The translations under genes were made by a program, and so were the position numbers. From Lineus longissimus (lineage: Eukaryota > Nemertea > Pilidiophora > Heteronemertea > Lineidae), in NCBI RefSeq assembly GCF_910592395.1, contig NC_088314.1, forward strand, positions 6,572,001-6,636,000: a DNA stretch of 64,000 bases, written 5' to 3'. Positions 1-11,052 of this stretch are shown here, piece by piece. The number at the start of each line of letters is the position of its first letter. The stretch's first letter is position 1. The notes under the pieces are model-generated. The model did not search any database. It was given only the letters and a program-made list of their open reading frames with translations, and was not told the DNA's origin.

Positions 1-374
1 CTGTACTATCAGATACTGATGTTTGATCAAAAAGTTCCATTCAGTTTAGCCCAGGTTCAGGACACCTCCATAACATATAGGACAGCATTTGTTAGTCCCA
101 CGGGTGTTCCTTTAAAGTTACAGCAGCTCAAGTGAATATGATATAGGATCTAAAAACGGGATTCTTTGTGTAACCAAGCACAGATTACTGCAGTATATTG
201 CATCAAAAAAGGGATTTTCCCCAAAGGTATATTTCTTGACGCAAACTCGCAATGCATACATGTATGTCAAAATGACACTTGGCTCAAGTCTAAGTTCATC
301 TTTGACACTACCATAGCAGTATAAACTAGGCCACATCGAGCAAAAACATTTAAGATTATCCTTGTGACTTGCAG

Positions 375-3300
375 GAAATTCAAATTTTACCAAAACCTAT
401 GCCGCCAGTGCCAGCTGAACAGAAGTCACCAGACTCTGACGATGGCCGGGACAAAGTCACTCAGAAACAGATGTTTGAGCAGCGATTTGAACCATGTGTA
501 GTCTGTGGTGACCGGGCATCTGGGCGGCACTATGGCTCAATCAGCTGTGAAGGCTGTAAGGGCTTCTTCAAGAGGAGTATCAGAAAACAGCTGGGTTACG
601 CTTGCCGGGGGAACCGGGATTGCGTCATCACGAAACATTACCGGAATCGCTGCCAGTATTGTCGGTTACAGAAATGTCTGAACGTTGGCATGAGATCTGA
701 AGGTAGGTCTATTTGGACAGATTATCACTCCTTGTTTGCAAAAATCTAACTGTTTAAACGGATTTTACATGTAAATAAGAGTTTGATATATTTAGTTTTC
801 TGGCATCCAACTTCCCATTTCATATATTGATAGTGAAAGTATTTTGTGATATATTCGAAACTAAATTAAGTTAGAAGAGCTGCTGATGACTTGAGTTTTG
901 AGAAAACTACTTGTACATGTACATGTACACAGCTTTATATTTGATTATTAATAGTGCTGAAAAAATAGTTGACATTTTAAATTCTATCTTTTGTGAGGGC
1001 TACCCACTGGCATGAAAGGATGCAATATGTTCATGGGTTCATTATATGTATTGAATTTAGTGCCTTTGGCATAATTCAGTTGAACGGATATTTCACAGTT
1101 TTTCGTTGAGATGTAAAATCAAAGTGCCAGATGGAGTTTTTCAAAGTTTGTCCTAAGATTGAAAGGGGAAGAAAGACTGTAATTTGGACAAGAAGCGCCC
1201 ATGTTATCTCAACTCTGATGGTTTTAATGGGTAGCTTTGCGCGTCCATACAATTGTCTTGCATGCTGAATATTTTGTTTGTTGTGTTTCTTCCCTTCAGC
1301 TGTTCAGCAAGAGCGGAAGCCTCCTGAACCGAAGCTCATGGAGACAATCATCAACAAGCCACACATTGCCACTTCAACACAGCGAATTTATATAAGAAAA
1401 GATCTGGGGAGTCCTGCTACTGCACTGCCAACATTTGTCTCAAAGGTGAGCTTGAACAAATTGCTAATGTGACCTTGTAGGCTCTTATATGCCAACAGGT
1501 TTTTCTCTCTGCTCTCCTTTTTTTGGGGTGAGGTGGTGCTTTCGAGCAACTGTTACAGATGAGATGCTATCTATTCGGAATGTTTTGGCTTGTTTTTACA
1601 TAGGACAAAAAGAATTTGAATGGCATTTACATTTTGTCATATAATGTCCCTCTGAACCTCATTGAATCATTCTCTCATTTGCACTTTTCACTAACTTCAA
1701 TCTCTACCAGTTTTGTACAGGCTAGAATGGGTTTCATCCTTCCAGCACTTGCACATTTATCCTTTCCCAATACATCATTCATTTTATATAAATTGTTGAA
1801 TTTTCTGAAGTGTCTGTTTTGGCAGATTGTTTTGACCTGGAATGGAATTGACACATGAAAAGAAAAAGTATTAAAATCATTGAGGTAATGGCTTCATCAA
1901 TCACATTTCATCAACAACAAAAAATCGAGAACATTTTGCATCATACCATTTACTGTACTCATTTTTCATTTTACAATTCATTACATCAAGAGTGAATAAA
2001 GACCAGTCTTCATTAATTCTTGATTTCATGCTTGACCATTTGACTGTATCTTGTTGTCCCGTTATTCCCCACAGGTCCAGAATAGTTCACAGGAAAGTCC
2101 TGTAAAGACTGATAGTCTATTTGCTAACCTAGAGGAGAGGCTAATTCAGACAGACCATGGCACCATCGTCCTTAACACACCAGTCAGTAGCAGTTCCCTT
2201 CTTTTTATATTACAAATTTTTTCCCTCAACATGAAAATGACATAATGAGCAAAAAGCTATGGTTACATTAACTGGACCTTCCATTGTGCACCAAAACTTG
2301 TTACTTTCCTGAACTTTCTGAGGAACCCTTTACCAAGACTTCCAAGGAGGAATCTGCTCTATGATTTTTTCTCGGAATATTCAGTGAAGTTTTATTCATC
2401 ACATTATCACAGCATCAGTGGAATATCTCTCTCAGTTTAAACAGGCATGCCCTTCTCGTACATCAGTTGGACCTGACACCCAAGCCCTCCTTGATTGTTG
2501 GTGTAGATGGTTTTATTCCTTATTAATCACACTGTCACAGGCTGGTAGCATTTGAGATGATGCTTTATACTCTCTGCTTATAAACTGTAATATGGAGTTT
2601 TTAGTGAAATGGAAAGTTTAGTCATTTACGTGATGTTAATTAATTCTTGCGTTTGTGTTTGCAGGTTGAGAACTATGCTCAGGAAACGGTTGTCAAGTCC
2701 GAGAGTCTACTCGCCGACCTCCAAGAGCGTTTGATTCAAACTGATCATGGCACTGTCGTTCTCAATACGACTGTCAGTAATTCAGGCAACACAGGTAGGA
2801 GTTGAGTGCCATACTTTTTGACATAACCTGATTTAAATCTGTTGTTACGAATAGTCCAGTTTTTATGTATACAATGTCTGTGGTTGGTTCAATTTGTATC
2901 GCAGATGTTGTAATTGGTATTGACCATTATAAAATGTTTCAAAGTTTTAAACTATACTTGCGGCTGCACGAGTGCTCAGGATTTTGGTCATTTTACATTT
3001 ACACCAGGAACTTCAACGTGACCAGTAACTGCTTGAACAAGTTATGAGTTGTTGATAATGACGTGCTTGACTTCAAAAGCATTGTTTCCGTTACAGATCT
3101 GAGTACGTTGGCAAATGTTGTCACAACGCTGGCGAATATGGACAAGAAGGGTGCAGGGGACGGTGACAATGCAGCGACACCTAATGGCAATGCTGAAAGT
3201 AGTGATAGTGTGGCGAAGGCATTTGATACGTTAGCGAAGGCAGTGCAGCCTGAAACATCCGTCAACCAGGTAAGAATAATTAATAATCTTCATTTGTTGA

Positions 3301-6300
3301 TTTTGGTATTGAAGCTTTTAATAGTTTTGTAGGATTCTTTGCAACAATGATCCTTTGAGGCAATAAACGAAGAGATGATGATGATAAGCTGATAATGAAG
3401 ACGTCTTTCTTTTTACTTGTTTCTATTTGCAGAATGACAGCGCTTTAGATTGTTCATCGCAGGAATCTAATGATGGCTTCGTGGAGTTTGATGGTAAGAA
3501 TATGAGCCTGGCACACAGTTGACAGAACTTAATTTCAACTTCTGGTTGTGCGTCAAGAAAGTGTGCTATAACATGTTCAAGACTGATTAAACCCTCTTGC
3601 ACCTGTGAACAACGTTGACCATATCTCTTTGACGTAATATTTGGTAGTTAACTTTTCTCATTGTGTTTTTCAGGTAAAATGCTCTCCGAGTCCAATTTCC
3701 AGTTCAACCTGACTACCCCGTCCCCTGTCCCTCTCTATCTGAACGTCCATTACATCTGTGAAAGTGCATCTCGACTGCTGTTTTTGTCCATGCATTGGGC
3801 GAGAGCCATACCTGCTTTCCAAATACTGAAGTAAGTACAAGTTTTAAAGTAGCAACAATAATTTTTTTTAATTTTTGAGAAATTTTGTGTAAGAAATCTT
3901 TTTTTGTATCTTCTCACAGACTAATCTTATGCAATGTAGCCCATCATGTTTCTGAGTTAAGGATGGTGTCAGTGTCATTTGAATTGTTGACCCCAGAGAC
4001 CCTTTCTCTGGTAATATCTCTGTCTCCTAGGAAAGGCTATTCACGCAACTCACTCGGGTTTTCTAAGGGCATGCCATTGATTAACCTTATAATTCATCCT
4101 CCAGTCTGGGTAACCCTAGGTAACAATTTTACGTGTACCTGCTCATGCGTACCCAGTGACCATTGTCTGACCTGACAAAGTACATGTATACATGTATGGT
4201 GTTAAACTTGAGCTACATGAACCTATTAGCAGTTAAGATACGAACTCATGGATTTTAGTCAAACTAGTAAACTGCAATAGATGTGTATAATATATGTTTC
4301 ATCAAATGACATAAAATCATTGTTGGTCCTAAAAAAGACAAACTGACATTTGCATTGACCTTTGAATACCAACGAAGTCCTCAGTGTGTCTGAGGCAGCC
4401 AGACATCTAATTTCAAAATGTTTAAAATGAGCAACTCAGTTCTGGGAGATACAATGCTGATAAAGCAGAATTGTTTCCCTTAACGTATGCGCCCCTTGTC
4501 TGCAGTTGACGGAGAATGTTTTCAATGTTTAGAATGACCTGTCTGGTACAGGTCAGTTATGTAATGTATTAGTCAAAACCAGTGGGTGTATTGTGTGAGA
4601 GGTGAATGTAAGGTCACGGCAGTAACATGAACTGGAAAACTGTTGAAATACTTCCAGCGATTACTGGCAGACATGCAATGCTTCAACAAAAATCCTCAAT
4701 ATTATTGATGTGGAGATGCTAAATTTTTTGTTTTCGCGCAAAGGTTACTGAGGGCAAAAGTTCATGCCACCGAATGCTATTTTATACAGTAGACATGAGA
4801 ACAAAAAATGAAGGAACCTATGTATTTCTTTAAATTTCTTTCAACCTGTCCAGTAAATTTTTTCCTCAAGGACTTAAATGTTTGTATTCTGATTTTTAAT
4901 GTGCAAGTGTGTTGGTGGCAAATGACTTGATAACAAATGTAGATTTTGATTGCCATTTCTAAGTTAAAGCTTATCCTACATGCATGTTTTCATATATGGT
5001 ATTTCAGTCAGACGACCCAGACCCACCTTGTAAAGGCTTGTTGGTGTGAACTGTTCATCCTGGGCCTGGCGCAGTGTTCTCAGGTCATGTCCTTATCGAC
5101 CATTCTCGCAGCTGTAGTTAACCATTTACAGACAAATGTTGCCCAAGGTAAGCATGCTAAGTTGAAGTATGGCTTTCTTGGGGAAGTGTGGTGGACCGGA
5201 AGGTCGTGGGTTCACCAGCCAGAGCCACTCCGTACTTCCAACTTGCCTGAAATGCAAGGGGCAGCGTGGGATGTGCATTCCTTTGTTTCTACGGCAAGGT
5301 TTCTGAATTAGTATGGGAAATAAATGTAAGGCATTTTGAAGTAGTAGTTAGTACATGTAGTACAGTTGTACAGTATAAAACTAAGAACTTATATTTCACA
5401 TGTTTCATGGCTTTGCTAAATGATTCTCTCTTTCTTTTTGGTTGGTTTTCGGTACCTGAATAGATTGCAATTTTTCCAGCATGATCCATAACTGTCCCAC
5501 TGGTAAATACAGCAAAGGTAAATACGGCAAATCTAAAACACTCTTTCCATATTTTCAGGCAAAGTGTCTGCTGAACGTGTGAAGACGGTGATTGACAACA
5601 TCATGAGGATACAGGACATATGTAATTCATTGCAGCGACTCAACACTGATGCTGTCGAGTATGCATATCTTAAGTCACTGGTGCTCTTTTCTCCTGGTAA
5701 GCTTGAACTTTTGAATAGGCATTTGAAAATAACAGCAAAAGATATATGTGATATTCTCGTTTTCTTTCCATTGATATTCAATCCCGATGTTGGGGACTGT
5801 CGGTTCTATTCCCTGACATTATTTGGTGTAAGCCAGTGCTGCAGTTTGACCCCATCTAACAAGTGGCCTCTCTCAGATTTGAGGGACATGGCTGGTCTGC
5901 GTCAGACCTGGCCTGTGTTTCTAATTCGATCCTTGTGAGAATGGTCCCTTGTCCTATCCATTTGAGTTTGACACTGTTTCTTGAATGTTAAGAAGTAGAA
6001 TATGGCCGTTATCCTGTGTCACATGAACGTTATGAGTCATTGAAACAGATTACGTGTATTAAATTTTGGTTTTATCATGACTAAGTTTTCGAAATTTCTT
6101 TCACTTCAGATCGACTGGGCCTCGGTCCAGTGAAGCAGATTGAACATTTTCAAGAGAAACTTCATCAGGAGCTTCAGGAATACACTATCGAGAGCTATCC
6201 AGAAAACTCGGAAAAATTTGCCAAGCTGCTTTTACGAGTGCCATCTTTGCGATCTGTTAATCCTAGCGTCATGGAGGAAGTGTTCTTCGCAGGACTTATC

Positions 6301-6444
6301 GGGAACATTCAAATTGACAGTATAATTCCGTACGTTTTACGGATGGAGACAGCTGAATATAATACACAGCTTGCCCAAGGACTGACCGTGAGTCAAAGTG
6401 TAAGTGTGCCTTCCCAACCGCCCATGATGTTCACCTCTTCATAG
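375..6444 (+). CDS. NR2C: NR2C-type orphan nuclear receptor (TR2/TR4), 5' end missing
   Basis: This is a nuclear receptor transcription factor that in this subfamily binds direct repeats of AGGTCA, mainly as a repressor or modulator. Visible coding exons are 375-702, 1300-1445, 2075-2182, 2665-2794, 3097-3269, 3433-3493, 3674-3830, 5008-5147, 5559-5696 and 6110-6444. All phases agree and give about 571 residues. The first exon carries a complete two-zinc-finger DNA-binding domain ([14 protein letters not shown]) with P-box CEGCKG, the NR2-type signature. The next exon has [18 protein letters not shown], closely matching the vertebrate TR4 hinge, and [15 protein letters not shown] is another TR2/TR4 hallmark. 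The ligand-binding domain runs from [20 protein letters not shown] to the [20 protein letters not shown] segment near the end. The C-terminus after that segment is longer than in human TR4. Exons before 375 lie outside the window. The tandemly duplicated exon pair is described separately. Confidence 0.95.
2075..2182 (+). CDS. NR2C: NR2C cassette exon, duplicate of the following exon (copy 1)
   Basis: This 108-nt exon is phase 0 on both sides, so it can be skipped or included without changing frame. The acceptor is a good CCCCACAG. The donor CCA|GTCAGT is the best available but not strong. It encodes [20 protein letters not shown], and 24 of its 36 residues equal the start of the next exon (2665-2794). 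It lies in the hinge between the DNA- and ligand-binding domains. Mutually exclusive use is also possible through a weaker phase-1 donor about 4 nt downstream (TCA|GTAGCA). Confidence 0.75.
2665..2794 (+). CDS. NR2C: NR2C hinge exon, duplicate copy 2
   Basis: The acceptor TTTGCAG and donor ACAG|GTAGGA are both good. The exon enters in phase 0 and leaves in phase 1, which fits the next exon (GAT CTG AGT, beginning DLSTLANVV). It encodes [20 protein letters not shown] and so is homologous to the exon at 2075-2182. The VKSE core fits the sumoylation consensus (hydrophobic-K-x-E), and the same place in human TR4 has VKTE. Copy 1 carries VKTD, which does not fit the strict consensus as well. Confidence 0.85.
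5195..5290 (+). mobile_element. SINE fragment related to the copy at 34.2 kb
   Basis: Positions 5195-5213 match 34233-34251 exactly over 19 nt (ACCGGAAGGTCGTGGGTTC), the anticodon-to-T-arm part of the tRNA-like head. The surrounding sequence is diverged. Located in the NR2C intron just after the exon ending at 5147. Confidence 0.55.
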
Positions 6445-8312
6445 GACAGCTACAGCATTACTAATGAGCGCTGGATCTGTGCTTAGGAGTAAATCATGTT
6501 TCATGTACATTTGTAGTGATAATGAGGGATAAGATAATTGTCATTGTTTTTAAAACTTTAAGCTGCAGTTGGTAGAATTATGAATCGTCCAGTTTTTCAT
6601 GAATTGTTGGCCTGGGAATACATGAAACTCTGAAGATGCAGTAACAACTCATGCATTCCAACACCATGTGCATTCGACAGAGTTAGTAGTATGTTTGAAG
6701 GAAGAGTTTTTATTTCGAAAAGTGGGCCCCGACTGCTCCAATGGGACCAAGAAACATGTGTTGTAAGTGAGCTACAGTCTTCTAGTGACCTTGTTATCAG
6801 TACTGTACCCCAAATTCAGAAAAATGCCATTTCGGCAGAGTTGAGTGATGTTTTAGTGTTCATTAGTATGTTTCAGCTGAACTAAAATATTTATTATTTA
6901 AAACCACAGGTGTTTTGTTCAATCAGCTGATTTTTTACCCATAAGTGACAATGAGAGTAAATCTGCACTGTGCCATTCAAATTGACAGTGTAATTCAATT
7001 ACAGTTCCTGTCAGCTGAGATTTATTTTAAAAAAATTATGCCGATTGAGCAACTAGGCCCTCCACAATTTGAGAGCCAGAGTGACCTTTGAAATTTCTGC
7101 TGGGGTCATTGAACTACTAGCCATCTAATGGGTGAAAAGTTGGTCCATTTCATTTCAAGTTGGCCAGGATGCTGTTACACGAAGCTATAGTGTGTAACAT
7201 GTAGTACAACATCCTATGGTTAACTTGATGAAATGGACTTATAGTGTATAGTATTTTAATTGTTTTTACATCGAGTTGTTCAAAACAACTGCATATATTT
7301 ACCATTTCCGGCTGTGGTGTGAATGGTAATGATGCCATGCATGAACATACATGTGTACGTGTATGGCTGTACATGTGCATGCATGTATAGTCATTGTGTT
7401 CCATGATTGATCTGGTGTTTACCATTGCTGTTAAGGATTGTGAACAGTTTAAAAACAATGTAAAATGTAAGGAATCATTTCCAAATGGGAGCTGAGAGGG
7501 GCAGCTTCCTCAGAGTCAGATTCCCAAATTTCTGATATTTGTCACAAAAGTGGTAAACTTTTCAAATATCATGATCTGCTCTAATACATGTAGTATGATT
7601 TTTTAAATTTTACTTCGATCCTTTAAAAGTAGAATTCATTTCATTCAAGCTTTGCTTGGAATATCATGAGAAATCATTCACTCAGTTCTGCTGGGAATTC
7701 AAGCAGTTCTATGATTTTGTTGCCTCACCATAAATTCCAAATATTCCAGAAACTTCTGTGTCTCGTCCGTGATGGAAATATATAATAGAACCTCGAATTT
7801 AAGGACACTGCTTTCCTTAATAGCGAGGTGTCCACATTGACGAAATGTAAGACAAGAGAGATTCTATTGTAGCTTTTACCTAGAGTCTGAAACTTCAGTG
7901 AATATTCTGTTCAGTGTTCTGCCCAATATAATGTATAAATTTTGAATAGTACTCATTGTTAAGTTTTTAGTGCTTCTCTCTGTACATAATTTCCAGATGC
8001 AAAACTATGATTCAGTTTGGACAAGACTTTGTTGGAAGCCAAAAACTTCCATGTTTCTTTGCCTAAATGATAACAGCATTTTTGCAGTAAACTATGTTTG
8101 TAATCCAGACAATTACCGCTATGAAATTTGTCGTAACTGGAAGGTCAGTTTTGTATATTTTGTGTTTATTCAGTTCGTGTTGGATATATTGATGAGATTC
8201 CTCCAGGCAAGTCTGTGTTATCTCACGATTCTTCCTTTGCTTCGACAACTTGCCAGCCTTCAAAATAACACAAAGCCTAGCTCTGTACCTGATGTTTGAT
8301 AGGATAATACAG
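6445..8312. other. NR2C 3' UTR and flanking sequence
   Basis: AT-rich sequence following the NR2C stop codon. I see no convincing exon here; the short open frames have no coding character. No AATAAA lies close downstream of the stop. The nearest signal-like hexamers are ATTAAA near 9104 and 9279, so the 3' UTR end is not determined. Confidence 0.5.
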
Positions 8313-8534
8313 CTTTAAAGGGGGACTACTGCAACTGGCAGGTGCTAGAGGGTCAGATTGGTGGTCCTTAGGTGAATTTATTATGCACAGTTCAGGGACT
8401 GGGTTGTGATATATTCCTCGAAAAAGTCTCAATAGTTTTTATGTACTGTGAGATAGGAGAGACCCCTATTGGCAACCTTGTGTAACTTTACTTATCTTTG
8501 CCTACTTGGCTCCTGCCTATAGTCTCCCTTTAAT
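8313..8534. mobile_element. MITE-like element, copy 1 (TTAA-flanked)
   Basis: A stretch of about 215 bp opens with TTAAAGGGGGACT and closes with AGTCTCCCTTTAA. The ends form 13-bp terminal inverted repeats with one mismatch, and the outermost TTAA could be the target duplication. Similar interior and right ends recur at about 29268-29373 and 51265-51411. No coding capacity is visible. TTAA-flanked short elements are typical of non-autonomous DNA transposons. Confidence 0.7.
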
Positions 8535-9516
8535 ACTACTGTTAGCCGTGAAACTGTTACTGTTAACCCGTTTGCTGCATCATTCTCACGACCTTGCTGA
8601 GTCAAAGCATGAACAATTCAACTCTAATGCATGAAAAGCACTGCATTCTGTGTGTTTCCTGTTCTGCTATGTTATTGTTACTTTAGCATGTTTAGACAAT
8701 GTAGATGATTTCTACAGCTTGTGCCCTGTACTGATTGACACAATGCCCAAGCCATATTATCAAGAATTGATCAATACCAGGAAGTATTGGCAATCCGAAC
8801 TTCTTATTCTCATCCAGACATTGGGCTTAAAGAATCAAAACTGAATCGGAGTATTGGTTGTTTCTCCAATCACTGTAGGGTTGGAGGCTGAACCCGAGTG
8901 CTTCCAGTGGAGTTTGGGTGAAATGAGAGCTCCACCTGAGCAGTGTTTGGTACAAAAACAACCAATGAGATAGCAAATTCTATTCTCAAACCAGACATTT
9001 AAACGTGACAAAATATTTTCGTCTGCTTTAAAATTTTATACAAACTCATGCAGTTATTGTTGAAACACCAATTTTTAGGTGTGACAGATTGATTTATTTT
9101 GTTGATTAAAACTACCAGAGAGATGTTGGTATTTCTTATGGAATCACCTTAATACTTTCAAACTCGAAGCAATACTTTCTTCTACTGCCATAAACTGATC
9201 TGTAAAACTTTTATTATAAAGAATTCCTAGACATATGTAAATGTCACCTGTTTATAATGTATCTTTTGTGTATCATAAATTAAATGCTTATGGAATATAA
9301 TAATATCAATGATGTCAAAATTATTCTGTTCATCCATTTTTCATTTGCTCTTGTTGGCTTGTCAGTTGGAAAGAAGGAGGCCAACCAGGCATGTTGATTT
9401 CAATGGCAGCACATCTAAGTATACTAGTATGGACTAAAAGACTCATCTATACTCGGTACTTGTAGCGGGGTGCAACTTTTTTCACGGGATGCAAACTATG
9501 ACTTTTGCTGCTGTAT

Positions 9517-9760
9517 CCAACTGCCAGCACAGACGGCCCACCATGCAGCATTCTCGGGCACATCCAGCTGCCAGAGATTATGATTTGATGGCCAGTCCTG
9601 CTGGCTAATAAAACAACACCCAGCTTCCAATGAAAGACTGACAGCCAGTCATAGGGGTATACATGCACTCGGACACATCCAGCTTGCAGTAAAAGACTGC
9701 TGGCCAGTCGTGGTGGGAGGTGCAGCATGGACACATCCAGCTACCAGCATAAAACTTGAT
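9517..9760. repeat. Degenerate minisatellite, unit about 58 bp
   Basis: Units start at 9517, 9564, 9620, 9679 and 9737 with the core CCAGCTxxCAG, and most carry GGCCAGTC about 30 bp on. Spacings are 47, 56, 59 and 58 bp. The array lies between the NR2C 3' flank and the TBK1 3' UTR. No coding content. Confidence 0.65.
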
Positions 9761-9981
9761 TTGGGTAAGATTTTGTGGCTGACGCAACCCACCAGATACA
9801 TGTAGTCAGCATGGATGAATGGGCATATCTATGTGTATACCGATTGCTAGTTGAAGACAGTAGTGACTTTTCACTTTTTAAAAAGTCGCTTTTTGTCATA
9901 TCCTGATATTATTCTTCTGTCGTATCCTGATATTATTCTCTTCTAAAGGACACAATGCAGGAGTTTTGTTTATGGAGTTCC

Positions 9982-9987
9982 TTTATT
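9982..9987 (-). terminator. Candidate TBK1 poly(A) signal
   Basis: AATAAA on the minus strand (TTTATT on plus), about 1.07 kb downstream of the TBK1 stop at 11053. Its position gives a plausible 3' UTR running from 11052 to about 9965. No transcript evidence is available, so an earlier signal could be used instead. Confidence 0.4.
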
Positions 9988-11052
9988 TGCTAATTACAAA
10001 ATGTACATTACATGTATGGCGGTATGAATTTAACAATACCTATATAGAATCTGCTTTGTGATCAATAGTGCAAACATGCACTCATACATGATCATACACA
10101 GCAATACGATGGGTAATTTGATAGATTAAAATGTGCAATATAGTCTGTTTACATAATTTCAAGACCAGTCATATACATACACAAGAGCATGACTAGCGAT
10201 CTCTCCATAAATCATAAACTATTGTCTAGCAGTCCCTTTTTCGTCAATAATTCAAATCAGTTTCTCTTTGCGATTAGTTTCGAATTGTACAGAATAAACT
10301 TTGAATTGTTGTTGTCAAAAGTACTTTTATGTCCATTACAGCAAAATACCCTAAGTAGATTTGATGCCTAAAATGATGGTTATGCTGATGTTCAAGAGGT
10401 ATTGTGATTGTTCCATTCTTACATAAGTACTGAAATAATAACACAAATAAGGCAAAACACATCTGCATGAAACATTTTTCATTCAGCACTTGAGAGATCA
10501 AGTTTATGTACATATTTACAGGCAGGCATGTGGCCCTGACTCATAATCAGAGTAACAGCCAACACACAAGAAATTTCCAGCACTCAGAACAACCCTAATT
10601 TTCCGCCACGACGGTAGATACCAGTACATCACAAAATTGCAGAAGTAAACACCAATCAAATACAAAACTCGAGACTCGTTCACGAGTAAACACTTTCATC
10701 AAACCTGTCACACAGAAATCTTATCACATACGTGATCATACACGTACATGAGTGCACGAGTTTACGGTAGGAAGTTCTCAGACTCCATATGGATTACAAA
10801 CATTTCAGCTATGATGAAAAGTCTTCAATGGTATAAATATATACATCCTACTTTTCTCAAGGGTCACATACTGTAATGTTGTAATATTTACAATTGTCGA
10901 CCTTATTCGTTGTACATTCAAATACTTCCATCACAATAGCACTCGGGCACTTGTTTTAGTTATGTGAAAGGTCATTTGTTCCCATTACACTTGTTTCAGT
11001 CATTCATATTCCCCTAAATTTACCCCCTGTTCCCCATCCTGGCACCACATGA

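Noticed and set aside
1-374. Upstream NR2C exon before the zinc-finger exon
   Set aside because: No frame-consistent coding segment with a donor site is visible; the earlier exons are taken to be outside the window.
9447-9787. Overlapping minus-strand open frames near 9.6 kb
   Set aside because: They run through the 58-bp minisatellite and reflect its repeated units.
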